Shown: positions 49,607 through 59,224, numbered from the stretch's first letter. The stretch: 64,000 nt of DNA from Acidaminococcus fermentans_A (GCF_052216985.1 NZ_JBQOUY010000012.1:15522-79521); one strand, 5' to 3'. Notes: generated by a model from the sequence alone, not told the origin. A program made the numbers and translations.

Positions 49607-51025
49607 GTGAAAAATGAATCCAATACTTTTGTGCGCCGGGCTGATGCCCGGCTGTTTCTGTCCATCCTGGCAGCCGGCCTCCTGTCTTTTACTGGGGTGG
49701 TGATCGAGACGGCCATGAACGTGACCTTTCCCACCCTGATGGAAGAATTTTCCGTGGGCACTTCTACGGTCCAGTGGCTGACCACCGGGTATCTGCTGGT
49801 GCTGGCGGTGGTGATCCCCACTTCCAGCTACCTGAAACAGCGGTTCCCTTTGAAGAAACTCTTTGTGGCCGGGAACCTGCTGTTTTTTGCTGGCACCGTG
49901 CTGGACGGGGTGGCGGGTAATTTTCCCCTGCTGCTTCTGGGGCGGCTGCTCCAGGGGGCCGGTACGGGCATCGGTCTGCCTCTCATGTTCAACCTGGTGC
50001 TGGAACAGGCACCGTTGGACAGAATCGGCACCATGATGGGGGCAGCCATGCTGGTATGCGCCCTGGCTCCGGCAGTGGGGCCTTCCCTGGGGGGATACAT
50101 CATCGGCCATTTCGGCTGGCGGATGATCTTTGCCGCCCTGGTGCCCGGACTGCTGTTTTCTCTGGGGGTGGGGGTGTATGCCATCCGCCAGTCTTCAGCC
50201 TGGGGCCTCCGGCCCTTTGACTGGTTCGGTCTAGGGTGTCTGGCGGTGGCTCTGCCCTGTCTCCTGCTGCTGTGCAGTTACGGGACGGTGCTGCCGGTGC
50301 TGCCACTGTTGGGGCTGGCCGGGCTGATGGGGCTGGCCCTGGCAGTCTTTGTCCGGCAGGAAAACTGGCTTTGGTGGACTGGGGCCACGCCTCTGCTGAA
50401 TCTCCAGGTGTTCCAAGTGCCAGCTTTCGATGGAGCGGTGCTGGGACTGCTCCTGATCCAGTTCCTGTGCCTGGGAGTGGGCTTCCTGCTGCCCAACTAT
50501 GCCCAGATCGTCTTGGGGGCGGATCCTTTTTCCGCCGGGTGCATCCTGCTGCCCGGGTGTCTCCTGGGGGCGGCCCTGGCCCCAGTGAGCGGCCGGCTCT
50601 ATGACCAGCTGGGTGCCCGGAGACCGCTGCTCCTGGGCAGCAGTGCCATTGTCCTCAGTTTCCTGTTTTATCAGTTTGCCTTGGGAAAGGCGGGAATCAC
50701 CTGGTTTACAGCCATTTATGCGGTGTTCACCCTGGGACAGGGGCTGTCGGCAGGGAATATCCTGACCTATGCCCTGGAGAGTCTGCCGGAAGAAATGCAG
50801 CCAGATGGCAATGCCGTGTGCAATACCCTTCAGCAGCTGGCCGGGGCGGTGGGAACTTCCGTCTGTGCGGCTCTGGTGGCTGCCGGCCAGGCAGGACGGG
50901 ATCTGACGGAAGGCACCAGCCTGGGCACTGCCCATGCCTTCCGCCTGCTGCTGATCCTGGCCCTGTGCCAGGGGGCTTCCATGGTGTGGGCTTTGGGAAA
51001 GAATAAAGTGCAGGGCGAAGAGTGA
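49607..51025 (+). CDS. MFS multidrug exporter, DHA2 family (EmrB/QacA type, 14 TM)
   Basis: 472 residues with about 14 membrane segments. The N-terminal VVIETAMNVTFPTLMEEF and the motif LGRLLQGAGTGIGLPLMFNLV are typical of DHA2 exporters, which use the proton gradient to expel drugs or other amphiphiles. The GTG at 49607 has AAGGTGA 6 nt upstream; another GTG at 49598 overlaps that site. No regulator or membrane-fusion partner is adjacent. Confidence 0.88.
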   Translation: MKNESNTFVRRADARLFLSILAAGLLSFTGVVIETAMNVTFPTLMEEFSVGTSTVQWLTTGYLLVLAVVIPTSSYLKQRFPLKKLFVAGNLLFFAGTVLDGVAGNFPLLLLGRLLQGAGTGIGLPLMFNLVLEQAPLDRIGTMMGAAMLVCALAPAVGPSLGGYIIGHFGWRMIFAALVPGLLFSLGVGVYAIRQSSAWGLRPFDWFGLGCLAVALPCLLLLCSYGTVLPVLPLLGLAGLMGLALAVFVRQENWLWWTGATPLLNLQVFQVPAFDGAVLGLLLIQFLCLGVGFLLPNYAQIVLGADPFSAGCILLPGCLLGAALAPVSGRLYDQLGARRPLLLGSSAIVLSFLFYQFALGKAGITWFTAIYAVFTLGQGLSAGNILTYALESLPEEMQPDGNAVCNTLQQLAGAVGTSVCAALVAAGQAGRDLTEGTSLGTAHAFRLLLILALCQGASMVWALGKNKVQGEE

Positions 51026-51222
51026 AGAGTGAAACGTAAAAAGTACGGACTTGTAAGGAACGGAGATCCGGATTTCAGTAAAGGCAGGTTCGTCTAGCTT
51101 AGCAGCACCGTCCTGTTTATGGCGGGCAAACTGATAGGTTCGGTAGATCCGGTCTGACCTCTTACTCGAGACCGCGGACAAAAAGATGGGCTGTTGCACG
51201 TTACATGCAACAGCCCATCTTT
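51026..51222. other. intergenic region with partial repeat-element features (E6)
   Basis: Two heptads (AGAGTGA twice, 51019-51032) overlap the MFS stop codon, followed by a GC-richer stretch with AGATCCGG twice, and a TTGCA-type terminator (51179-51222). No gene is visible. It may be a decayed relative of E1 to E4. Confidence 0.4.
51179..51222. terminator. terminator, TTGCA type
   Basis: AAGATGGGCTGTTGCA pairs with its complement around a 7-nt loop, flanked by A and T runs. It lies between convergent genes. Confidence 0.85.
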
Positions 51223-51777
51223 TCATTTCTTCACATTCTTCGTCATCTCATCCGTGGCGGTCCGAATGATGGAGGCCAGCAGGACATCGGAATCGTATTC
51301 CGTGCTGGTGCGGTCATCGATGACCTGGTAAATGGCCTGGCCATTTTTGGTGGCCAGGAAGCTGACGCTGGCATAGGCCGTTTCACCTTTGGCCAGTTTG
51401 CTGCCCTTTTGGACGGAAGGTTCCGTTCCGTCAGGAGTTTCTGTTCCTACGTGATTCACCTGCACCTGCAGCGTGATGGTGTTCCGGAGTTTCTTGTCCG
51501 GCAGCATCACTGGATTGCTGTACACGGTGACCCCCTCTTTTTTGAAGTCACGTTCCAGAGTCAGCAGGGTCTTGCGGACTGCATCGTCATCCCGGGTAAA
51601 GGCGGGATGGGCTTTTCGGAAGTCCGTATCCTGCCGGCTGAGATCTTTGAGATAAACGACTTTGACATTCTTGAAAGGAAAGGTATTGCTCTTCCAGCCG
51701 CTGCGTTCGGCACCTGCCGTCAGGGGCAGTGCCAGAAGGACAACAAGCAGGGTGGCCAGGGCCAGGAATTTTTTCAT
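51223..51777 (-). CDS. exported protein of unknown function
   Basis: 184 residues with a classical signal peptide (about 1-23: MKKFLALATLLVVLLALPLTAGAE). The mature part (for example NVKVVYLKDLSRQD, NTITLQVQVNHVG, VQKGSKLAKGETAYASVSF) suggests an alpha/beta domain resembling exported DUF4136-like proteins, but I cannot assign a family. It is convergent with the MFS exporter and monocistronic. AGGAGGAAC precedes the ATG. Confidence 0.75.
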   Translation of the reverse strand: MKKFLALATLLVVLLALPLTAGAERSGWKSNTFPFKNVKVVYLKDLSRQDTDFRKAHPAFTRDDDAVRKTLLTLERDFKKEGVTVYSNPVMLPDKKLRNTITLQVQVNHVGTETPDGTEPSVQKGSKLAKGETAYASVSFLATKNGQAIYQVIDDRTSTEYDSDVLLASIIRTATDEMTKNVKK

Positions 51778-51849
51778 GGATGTTCCTCCTCTTTGGTTCT
51801 ATCTTCTCATTTTACAACGGAAAGGAAAGTGTTTCAACGGCTTTTCGTT

Positions 51850-51878
51850 TTGACTAACGGGGGGAATCAGGCTATAAT
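51850..51878 (+). promoter_or_regulatory. promoter of the unknown gene at 51935
   Basis: TTGACT (51850-51855), a 17-nt spacer and TATAAT (51873-51878): a near-consensus promoter that probably also reads into the sugar-phosphate genes downstream. Confidence 0.75.
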
Positions 51879-51934
51879 TTGTAGAGTTATGTTGTATCCG
51901 CTGTGGGTACAGTGCGGGAAGTGAGGGAACTGTC

Positions 51935-52930
51935 ATGCCAATACCGCTTGTTGTATGGGCGGCTGCCGGGATTGGGGCTGCCGGACTGCAATTGTACAGA
52001 AGTGCCACCAGCTCTGAGAATATGGTGAAAAATGCCATCGAACGGTACAATGAGGAACGGTTTAAATTCTATAAGACTTTGGAACGGCTGATGCCGGAAG
52101 TGGAAAATCTGGGGCATCTGAAGCTCCATGTCTGGGGCTGTTATGACAAGGTCTTTGCCATTCTGGAAAAAATCGAGAATCTGCCGGGCCATTATACGTA
52201 TAAGAGCCATAAGAATCTCCATATGCTGCCCCAAGATGTACGGAAATTGAAACGGATCCGTCGGGTAGTGGAACGGATCCAAGAGAAAAAGCTGGATACG
52301 GAAGGGACCGGCATGCTGACCGTGGTGGCTCTCCAGGGGGGCGCGGCTAGTTCTTACAGCCAGTCCGAATTGGAACGGGATGAGGCCAAACTGGTCATGG
52401 AAAAGATCATGGACCAGCCCTTGTACACATCGGAAGTCACCGCCTTGGATGAAATGAGCGTGCTGGAATCCATCATGTGTTTCCCGAAAGTGCTGCGTCC
52501 CGGATATTTTTCCGACAAAGATGGTTCCAAGATGACCAAGGACGAGGCTGTGAAGTTCAAAACGGATACGGATACCCAGTCCCTGCTGCTGGCTGATGCG
52601 GAAGCGCGGGGAGAACGGCTGCTGGAAGTAGTGAGCCATGTCTATAAGACCATGGAGGTCCTGAAAAATGAGCAGCGGGAGCAGATCCTCTTCTTACAGC
52701 ATCTGCTTACGACAAAAACAGATTATACGCAGTTTACCCTGGAGGAAAAGGACCGGCTGAATTTTGTAGTGGCCTTGGGCTTTGTCCTCCGGGAATTGGC
52801 GCGGACCGATATCGTCTTGAAGAACGGCAGTATGGCCATCTTGAACCGCAGCGGGCTGAGGGGCCCTTTGGGTAAGGCTCAGGACCTGCTGCCGACGGAA
52901 AACCTGGCACTCTTGGATGAAAAAGACTAA
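51935..52930 (+). CDS. protein of unknown function, N-terminal membrane helix and long helical domain
   Basis: 331 residues. A short hydrophobic N-terminal segment (IPLVVWAAAGIGAAGLQLY, about 3-21) is followed by a charged, mostly helical region with predicted coiled coils (about 30-120 and 215-270). I recognise no motif. The layout suggests a membrane-tethered cytoplasmic or envelope scaffold. It has a strong promoter and lies 18 bp upstream of the phosphomannomutase gene, so it is probably the first gene of that operon. GAGGGAAC precedes the ATG. Confidence 0.72.
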   Translation: MPIPLVVWAAAGIGAAGLQLYRSATSSENMVKNAIERYNEERFKFYKTLERLMPEVENLGHLKLHVWGCYDKVFAILEKIENLPGHYTYKSHKNLHMLPQDVRKLKRIRRVVERIQEKKLDTEGTGMLTVVALQGGAASSYSQSELERDEAKLVMEKIMDQPLYTSEVTALDEMSVLESIMCFPKVLRPGYFSDKDGSKMTKDEAVKFKTDTDTQSLLLADAEARGERLLEVVSHVYKTMEVLKNEQREQILFLQHLLTTKTDYTQFTLEEKDRLNFVVALGFVLRELARTDIVLKNGSMAILNRSGLRGPLGKAQDLLPTENLALLDEKD

Positions 52931-52948
52931 TCTGTGGGAGGAACCATT

Positions 52949-54313
52949 GTGATCAGTACGAAAGCGTTCAAAGCGTATGATATCCGGGGGATTGTCCCGG
53001 AAGAAGTGAATGAAGACCTGGCCTATCGGCTGGGACGGGCCCTGGCCTGGAAGCTTAAAGCCAAAAAGCTGGTGGTAGGACATGATATCCGGCTCAGTGG
53101 GCAGGCGCTCAGCCAGGCTGCCGTAGACGGTATGCGGGATGGGGGAGCGGATGTACTGGATCTGGGCCAGTGTGGGACGGAGATGATGTATTTTGCTACG
53201 GCTCATCTGGAAACGGACGGGGGTATGATGATCACCGCCAGCCACAATCCCAAGGACTATAATGGCATGAAGCTGGTCCGCTCCGGGGCCCGGCCTATTT
53301 CAGCGGATACGGGTCTCCAGGATCTGGCAAAACTGGTAGCTGCCGAGGACTTCGAGAGCCAAGTTCCCAAAGCGGAAACCCGGGGATCCTATGAAGAAGT
53401 GGACATCCTTCCCAGCTATGTGGACCATCTTCTTTCCTATATCGATGTGAAGAGCCTCCTGCCTTTGAAAATCGTGGCCAATCCAGGGAACGGGGGCGCC
53501 GGTCCCATTGTGAAAGAACTGGCCAAACATCTGCCCTGCCAGTTCATCCTGGTCAATGAGCAGCCGGACGGGACCTTCCCCAACGGGGTGCCCAATCCTC
53601 TCCTGCCCGGGAACCGGGCCGCTACGGCGGAAGCTGTGAAGGAAAACCATGCCGACTTGGGGATCGCTTGGGACGGAGACTTCGACCGCTGCTTCTTCTT
53701 TGATGAGAACGGCCGGTTCATCGAAGGGTATTATCTGGTGGGGCTGTTCGCCCAGTATTTCCTACAGAGACATCCTGGCAGCAAAATCCTGTACGATCCC
53801 CGGCTGACTTGGAATACAGAAGAAATCATCGCCCGGTACGACGGACAGCAGGTCCGCTGCAAGAGCGGCCATGCTTTCATCAAGGAATGCATGCGGAAAC
53901 AGGGTGTCATCTATGGGGGCGAGATGAGTGCCCACCATTATTTCCGGGATTTCTCCTATTGTGACAGCGGGATGATCCCCTGGCTGCTGCTGATTTCCTT
54001 GATTTCCACGTCCGGGATGACGCTGTCCCAGATGGTGGATGCCCGGATCAATGAATACCCCTGCAGTGGGGAAATCAACTTGAAAGTGGAAGACGCGGAC
54101 GCTGTATTGGAACGGCTGTCCAGCCATTTCCATTCCGGCATCCAGGATCGGATGGACGGACTCAGCGTGGTCTATGATGAGTGGCGGTTCAATCTTCGGA
54201 AATCCAATACGGAACCGGTGGTGCGGCTGAATGTGGAGACCCGGGGGGATAAGGACCTGTTGAAACAGAAGACTCGGGAAATGCTGGAATTGATCGGCGG
54301 AGAACGGGCGTAA
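52949..54313 (+). CDS. manB: phosphomannomutase/phosphoglucomutase
   Basis: 454 residues, alpha-D-phosphohexomutase family. Catalytic Ser in TASHNPKDYNG (about 102), Mg2+ loop DGDFDR (about 242), sugar-binding GEMSAHHYF and phosphate-binding KSNTEPVVRLN near the end are all present. It interconverts hexose 1- and 6-phosphates, supplying nucleotide sugars for envelope glycans. GTG at 52949 (GGGAGG upstream) is preferred over the GTG at 52934, which lies before that site. galE follows after 15 bp. The symbol is a family-level guess. Confidence 0.92.
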   Translation: MISTKAFKAYDIRGIVPEEVNEDLAYRLGRALAWKLKAKKLVVGHDIRLSGQALSQAAVDGMRDGGADVLDLGQCGTEMMYFATAHLETDGGMMITASHNPKDYNGMKLVRSGARPISADTGLQDLAKLVAAEDFESQVPKAETRGSYEEVDILPSYVDHLLSYIDVKSLLPLKIVANPGNGGAGPIVKELAKHLPCQFILVNEQPDGTFPNGVPNPLLPGNRAATAEAVKENHADLGIAWDGDFDRCFFFDENGRFIEGYYLVGLFAQYFLQRHPGSKILYDPRLTWNTEEIIARYDGQQVRCKSGHAFIKECMRKQGVIYGGEMSAHHYFRDFSYCDSGMIPWLLLISLISTSGMTLSQMVDARINEYPCSGEINLKVEDADAVLERLSSHFHSGIQDRMDGLSVVYDEWRFNLRKSNTEPVVRLNVETRGDKDLLKQKTREMLELIGGERA

Positions 54314-54328
54314 GAAGGAGATAATCGG

Positions 54329-55318
54329 ATGAATGTACTGGTAACTGGAGGAGCCGGTTATATCGGCTCCCATGTGGTAGAAGAACTGACGGCCAACGGG
54401 TATACTCCCATTGTTTATGACAATTTCAGCACGGGCCATGTGGATGCGGTGTCAGACAAGGTCCAGCTGATCGAGGGTGATATCCACGATTTCAATTTCC
54501 TGAAGCATGTCCTGGGGGAATATGAGATCGATGGAGTGCTCCATTTTGCTGCCAGCAGCCAAGTGGGGGAATCCATGGTGAATCCGGGAAAATATTATTA
54601 CAATAATGTAGCCGGTACCCTGGGACTCTTGGACGCCATGCGGGAAACGGGCGTGGAGCAGCTGGTATTTTCGTCTACGGCAGCAGTCTATGGGGAACCG
54701 GAGCAGGTGCCCATTACGGAGGACATGCCCCTCCAGCCTACCAATGTATACGGCCGCACGAAACTGATGATCGAAAAGATGATGGCGGATTATAGCCATG
54801 CCTACGGTCTGCGCTATGTGGCTCTGCGGTACTTCAATGCAGCCGGTGCGGCCCTTTTGGGGAATATCGGGGAAGACCACCGGCCGGAGACCCATTTGAT
54901 CCCCCTGATCATCCAAGCGGCCCTGGGCCAGCGGGAAAGCGTTTCCATTTTTGGCACGGATTATCCGACTCCGGACGGGACCTGCCTGCGGGACTACATC
55001 CATGTGAAGGATCTGGCCAGTGCCCATGTGCTGGCTATGGACCATCTCCGGAAGGGAGGCGGCTGCCGGACCTATAACCTGGGGACGGAAAACGGCTTCT
55101 CCGTCCGGGAAATCATCGAGGCGGTGAAGAAGGTCACCGGCAGGAACTTTACCGTAAAGGAAGAGGCCCGGCGGGCCGGGGATCCGGCGAAACTGATCGC
55201 CTCTTCGGAAAAAATCAAGAAGGAGCTCCATTGGGAACCCCGCCACAGCAATATCGAGGAAATCGTGGCAACGGCCTGGCGGTGGCATGAAGGACATCCC
55301 AAAGGATACGAGAAATAA
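54329..55318 (+). CDS. galE: UDP-glucose 4-epimerase
   Basis: 329 residues. NAD-binding GGAGYIGSH near the N-terminus, catalytic Ser/Thr in SSTAAVYG (about 121-128) and the YxxxK pair in YGRTK (about 146-150) define GalE. It interconverts UDP-glucose and UDP-galactose. With the upstream mutase it forms a nucleotide-sugar supply unit. The ABC-F gene begins 5 bp after the stop. Confidence 0.94.
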   Translation: MNVLVTGGAGYIGSHVVEELTANGYTPIVYDNFSTGHVDAVSDKVQLIEGDIHDFNFLKHVLGEYEIDGVLHFAASSQVGESMVNPGKYYYNNVAGTLGLLDAMRETGVEQLVFSSTAAVYGEPEQVPITEDMPLQPTNVYGRTKLMIEKMMADYSHAYGLRYVALRYFNAAGAALLGNIGEDHRPETHLIPLIIQAALGQRESVSIFGTDYPTPDGTCLRDYIHVKDLASAHVLAMDHLRKGGGCRTYNLGTENGFSVREIIEAVKKVTGRNFTVKEEARRAGDPAKLIASSEKIKKELHWEPRHSNIEEIVATAWRWHEGHPKGYEK

Positions 55319-55323
55319 GCGGT

Positions 55324-57270
55324 ATGGATATTTTGCTGACCGTGGACGGCTTGAAGAAAAGTTTCGGCGTCCACGATATTTTTCAAAATGTGAGTTTTAC
55401 CCTCCGCCAGGGGGAAAAGGTAGGCCTGGTGGGTGTCAATGGCAGCGGCAAGACCACCTTGCTCCGGTGCCTCCTGGATCCGGATTTTGCTGACGGAGGG
55501 GCGGTGAAATTTGCCGGGGAACTGCGGCTGGGCTATGTAGAGCAGGGATTCGATGATTTCCGGGAAGAAACGGTCCGGGAGTTCATGCAGCATGCCTGTC
55601 CGGATATCCTGGACCTGCGGGAGAAGATGCGCCGACTGGAAGAAGAAAGCGGCCGGGCCCAGGGAGAGAAACTCCAGGATATCCTGGACCAGTACGCCCG
55701 GACGGAAAGTCGGTATGCCCATCTGGACGGGTATCACTATGAAAGCAACATCAAACGGGTGCTGATCGGCCTGGGATACCCGGAGGAAACCTGGCAGTGG
55801 CGGGCGGACAAACTGTCCGGAGGCCAGAAGACCCGGCTCCAGCTGGCAGCGGCTCTGGTGAATTCTCCGGATCTCCTGATCTTGGACGAACCTACCAACC
55901 ATCTGGACATCGTCATGAGCGAATGGCTGGAAAACTACCTCAGGGAATTCCGGGGGGGCGTGCTGGTGATCTCCCATGACCGAGCTTTCCTGGACAATGT
56001 GGTGGAAGAGATCCTGGAAATGGAAGGGGGCACGATCCACCGGTTCAAAGGGAATTATTCCCGGTATCTGGAACAAAAGGAGATCCAGGTGCTGACCCAG
56101 ACCCGTGCCTATGAGGCTCAGCAGGAATATATCGCCCGGCAGGAAGCCTATATCCGGCGGTTCAAGGCGGGAATCAAGAGCAAGATGGCTCGGGGGCGCC
56201 AGTCCCAGCTGGACCGGCTGGAACGGATCGATGCCCCGGTACAGGAAGAGGAATTCCAGCTGCGGCTGCCTCATGCGGCAGAATGTGCGGAAAAGGTGAT
56301 CATGCTGGAACACCTGGATGCAGGGTATCCTGAGCACCGCTTGCTCCAGGATGTGGACTTGACCCTGCGCCGGGGGGAGAAGGTGGCTATTATCGGCCCT
56401 AACGGCTGCGGGAAATCCACTCTGCTGAAGACCATCCTCCAGGAACTGCCGCCCTTGAAGGGAGAAGCCCGGATCGGGAACCGGGTGAAGATCGGCTATT
56501 TTTCCCAGAGTTACGAACGACTGGACGAAAAACAGACCATCATGGAGAACTTCTTGACGGAATACGGCCTCACCGACGAACAGACCCGTCGGCTCCTGGG
56601 GAGCATGATGTTCCACGGGGAGGATGTGTTCAAGGTGATCGGGACCCTGTCCGGGGGCCAGAAAGCTCGGCTGGTGCTGCTAAAACTGGTGCTGGACGGG
56701 GCCAACTGTCTGCTTTTGGACGAACCCACCAACCACCTGGATATTGCTGCCAAGGAAGCGGTGGAAGCTGCCTTGGAGACTTTTGACGGAACGGTGCTCT
56801 TGGTGAGCCACGACCGGTATCTGGTGAATGAGGTGGCCGGACGGATCTGGGCGGTGGAAGATGGCCATGTGACCGACTACAAAGGAAATTACGACTTCTA
56901 TCTGGAGGAACGGGACAAGAACAGGAGCCGACAGGCGGCTGCTGCGGCTCCTGCTGCCCCCCGGACGGAAGAAAAAATGGCAGCCAAGGCAGCTCCGGAA
57001 CCGGTTCCGGCCAAACCGGCCCAGCTAGAAAAGAAAGTAGAGAAAAAGCCCTATAGTCCGGCGGAAGCCCAGAAACTGCTGCCCCAGGTAGAACTGAAGA
57101 TCCGGGAATATGAAGCACTCCAGAAAGTGCTCAGTGTGAAAATCGCGGATCCGGCCAATCAGCAGGATCTGGCAACCAGTACGCGGCTGGCGGAGGAATA
57201 TGCCCAGCAGGAGAAAATCCTGGATGGACTCATGGACAAATGGGAAAAGCTCATGGAGTCATTGGAATGA
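55324..57270 (+). CDS. ABC-F family ATPase (Uup/YdiF-like)
   Basis: 648 residues with two ABC modules in one chain and no membrane domain. Walker A GVNGSGKTT (about 37-45) and GPNGCGKST (about 358-366); signatures LSGGQKTR and LSGGQKAR; Walker B LLILDEPTNHLD and LLLDEPTNHLD. The linker between them (about 240-300) and a C-terminal coiled coil (about 575-648) are typical of Uup/YdiF types that act on ribosomes or DNA structures. The stop overlaps the next start by 4 bp (ATGA). Confidence 0.92.
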   Translation: MDILLTVDGLKKSFGVHDIFQNVSFTLRQGEKVGLVGVNGSGKTTLLRCLLDPDFADGGAVKFAGELRLGYVEQGFDDFREETVREFMQHACPDILDLREKMRRLEEESGRAQGEKLQDILDQYARTESRYAHLDGYHYESNIKRVLIGLGYPEETWQWRADKLSGGQKTRLQLAAALVNSPDLLILDEPTNHLDIVMSEWLENYLREFRGGVLVISHDRAFLDNVVEEILEMEGGTIHRFKGNYSRYLEQKEIQVLTQTRAYEAQQEYIARQEAYIRRFKAGIKSKMARGRQSQLDRLERIDAPVQEEEFQLRLPHAAECAEKVIMLEHLDAGYPEHRLLQDVDLTLRRGEKVAIIGPNGCGKSTLLKTILQELPPLKGEARIGNRVKIGYFSQSYERLDEKQTIMENFLTEYGLTDEQTRRLLGSMMFHGEDVFKVIGTLSGGQKARLVLLKLVLDGANCLLLDEPTNHLDIAAKEAVEAALETFDGTVLLVSHDRYLVNEVAGRIWAVEDGHVTDYKGNYDFYLEERDKNRSRQAAAAAPAAPRTEEKMAAKAAPEPVPAKPAQLEKKVEKKPYSPAEAQKLLPQVELKIREYEALQKVLSVKIADPANQQDLATSTRLAEEYAQQEKILDGLMDKWEKLMESLE

Positions 57271-57956
57271 CGATCGAGGAATTTTTACAGGCACTGCAGC
57301 AGTTCCAGGGGGACGGCTGTTTCAATCCTTGGAGGGAATACGATCCCTCCTGCGATATCGGGCCGGAAGCCCCGGTGATCCGGGCAGCCAATTTCCGCCG
57401 CTATCTCCAGCTCCGGCAGAAGGCCCGGTTCCTGTTCATCGCCGAAGGGCTGGGATACCAGGGGGGCCATTTTTCCGGCATGGCCATGACCAGTGAACGG
57501 ATCCTTTTGGGATACCATCCCACAGTGCGTCCGGAAGTGGTGCTGGGAGAGGGCTGGGACTACCGGCGGACCAGCAATCCAAAAAGTCCTCTGCTGAATC
57601 GGAAGCAGAAAGAGCAGGGATTCAATGAACCTACGGCTACTATTATGTGGGGAGAACTGGCCAACCAGGGACTGGCGCCTTTCCAGACCATCTTATGGAA
57701 CATTTTTCCCTTCCATCCTTATAAACCCTCCGGCATCCTGACCAACCGGACCCCCACCGGACCGGAACTGGATCAGGGCATCGTCTATGCCCGGATGCTG
57801 CTGGAAATGGTCCCCGGTCTCCAAGTCATCGCTATTGGCCGGAAAAGCGCCGGGACCTTGGAAAAGTACGGAGTGCCCTGTGCGACGGTTCCCCATCCTT
57901 CCATGGGCGGGGCCAACCGGTTCCGAGCTGCGGTGGGAGCGCTGTTTGCCCAATAG
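57267..57956 (+). CDS. uracil-DNA glycosylase superfamily protein
   Basis: 229 residues. FIAEGLGYQGGHFSG has the position of the UDG motif I loop, and VPHPSMGGANRFR provides the HPS-type motif II near the C-terminus. It should remove uracil or a similar damaged base from DNA; its exact subfamily is unclear (SMUG-like or an unnamed family). It is translationally coupled to the ABC-F gene. Confidence 0.78.
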   Translation: MTIEEFLQALQQFQGDGCFNPWREYDPSCDIGPEAPVIRAANFRRYLQLRQKARFLFIAEGLGYQGGHFSGMAMTSERILLGYHPTVRPEVVLGEGWDYRRTSNPKSPLLNRKQKEQGFNEPTATIMWGELANQGLAPFQTILWNIFPFHPYKPSGILTNRTPTGPELDQGIVYARMLLEMVPGLQVIAIGRKSAGTLEKYGVPCATVPHPSMGGANRFRAAVGALFAQ

Positions 57957-57967
57957 AGGTGAAGATC

Positions 57968-58738
57968 ATGACGAAAAGTACCTTAGCCTCCATGACCAAG
58001 GAACAGGTGTTGAAAATCGCGTTGACAGCGGGGAAGATCCTGCTGGTCAGCGGAGCTGAGACCTACCGGGTGGAAGATACCATGTTGCGGATCTGCCATG
58101 AGGGAGGCATGCATACCATTGCAGCTTTTTGTACCCCTTCGCTGATCATGATCGGAGAAGAGACCATGGAAGGGGCCAGTTTGATGTATCGAGTGACCCA
58201 TCGGGGGACGGATCTGACTCTGATCAGTGAAGTGAACGATATGAGTTTCCATATGCCCACCTGGGGGAAAAGCTTCCAGGATACCATGGCCATCCTGGAG
58301 GAAAAGACCATGCGGAAACCCCGGCCGGTCCGGGAAGAAATCTTTTGGTCCGGGCTGGCGGGCGGCTTTTTTGCGGTGGTTCTAGGGGGCGGAGTCTGGG
58401 AGTTCCTGGCGGCTTTCCTGGGATCCTTGCTGTCCATGGCTTTTGTCAAGGCGGTTGCCCCTTTCCGTCCCAGCAGCTTCTGGGAAACGACCATGGCAGG
58501 AGCCCTTATCTGCCTGATTGTAGTGCTTTTCCGTATGGTCTGCCCGGATCTGGTGATGGAACTGGCCATTGCTGGGGGCGTGATGCCCTATCTGCCAGGG
58601 ATGGCTTTTACCAACGGCATCCGGGATTTTATGGCAGGGGACCTGCTCAGCGGTACCTGCCGGGCAGGAGAAGCCATTTTCCTGGTGGGCGGAGTGGCCA
58701 TTGGCATTGCCACCGTCCTGGGGATACTGTATTTGTAG
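57968..58738 (+). CDS. threonine/serine exporter family protein, first half (ThrE N-terminal type)
   Basis: 256 residues. A soluble N-terminal part (about 1-115: SGAETYRVEDTMLRIC, TPSLIMIG) precedes about five membrane segments, as in PF06738. Together with the next gene it makes a split ThrE-type exporter, which in Corynebacterium is one protein exporting Thr and Ser. The ATG at 57968 follows AGAGGTGA; an in-frame GTG lies 9 nt upstream. Confidence 0.88.
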   Translation: MTKSTLASMTKEQVLKIALTAGKILLVSGAETYRVEDTMLRICHEGGMHTIAAFCTPSLIMIGEETMEGASLMYRVTHRGTDLTLISEVNDMSFHMPTWGKSFQDTMAILEEKTMRKPRPVREEIFWSGLAGGFFAVVLGGGVWEFLAAFLGSLLSMAFVKAVAPFRPSSFWETTMAGALICLIVVLFRMVCPDLVMELAIAGGVMPYLPGMAFTNGIRDFMAGDLLSGTCRAGEAIFLVGGVAIGIATVLGILYL

Positions 58739-58747
58739 GAGGCGCTT

Positions 58748-59224
58748 ATGCCGCTGGCAGCAACCATTTTCATCAAGACGCTGTTCTCTTTTTTTGCTAC
58801 GGTGGCTTTTGGACAGTTGTTCAAATGTCCGAAAAACTGCCTGTATAAAGCTGGCTTTGTGGGGATGGTGGGCTTTGGGGTCTATATCGTCCTCCTCAGT
58901 GGATTTGGCCTCAGCTCCATGCTCAGCAACTTTGCCGGGACGGTGGCTCTGTCCATCTGCAGTGAAATCTTTGCCCGCTGGTACCGGCAGCCGGTGCCGA
59001 TCTTTTCCATCCCAGGGATCATCCCCTTGGTGCCTGGACTTCCCCTGTATCGGGCCATGAACTACACCATGCTCAACGCCTACAGCCAGGGGATGCACAC
59101 CTTTGTCTCTGCCGCACTGGACGCTACGGCCATCGCTATGGGGATCCTCCTTGTCTCCGGGCTGGCTAAGGTGTACAAGACCAGCAAGAAGATGATCCGT
59201 GAGAACCGGAAAGGGAAGCATTGA
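58748..59224 (+). CDS. threonine/serine exporter family protein, second half (ThrE C-terminal type)
   Basis: 158 residues with about five membrane segments (PF12821-like: FFATVAFGQLFKCPKNCLYKAGFVGMVG, FSIPGIIPLVPGLPLYRAM). It is the partner of the preceding gene. AGGAGG overlaps the end of that gene, and the two are an obvious operon. The -35 of the next gene overlaps its stop codon. Confidence 0.88.
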   Translation: MPLAATIFIKTLFSFFATVAFGQLFKCPKNCLYKAGFVGMVGFGVYIVLLSGFGLSSMLSNFAGTVALSICSEIFARWYRQPVPIFSIPGIIPLVPGLPLYRAMNYTMLNAYSQGMHTFVSAALDATAIAMGILLVSGLAKVYKTSKKMIRENRKGKH

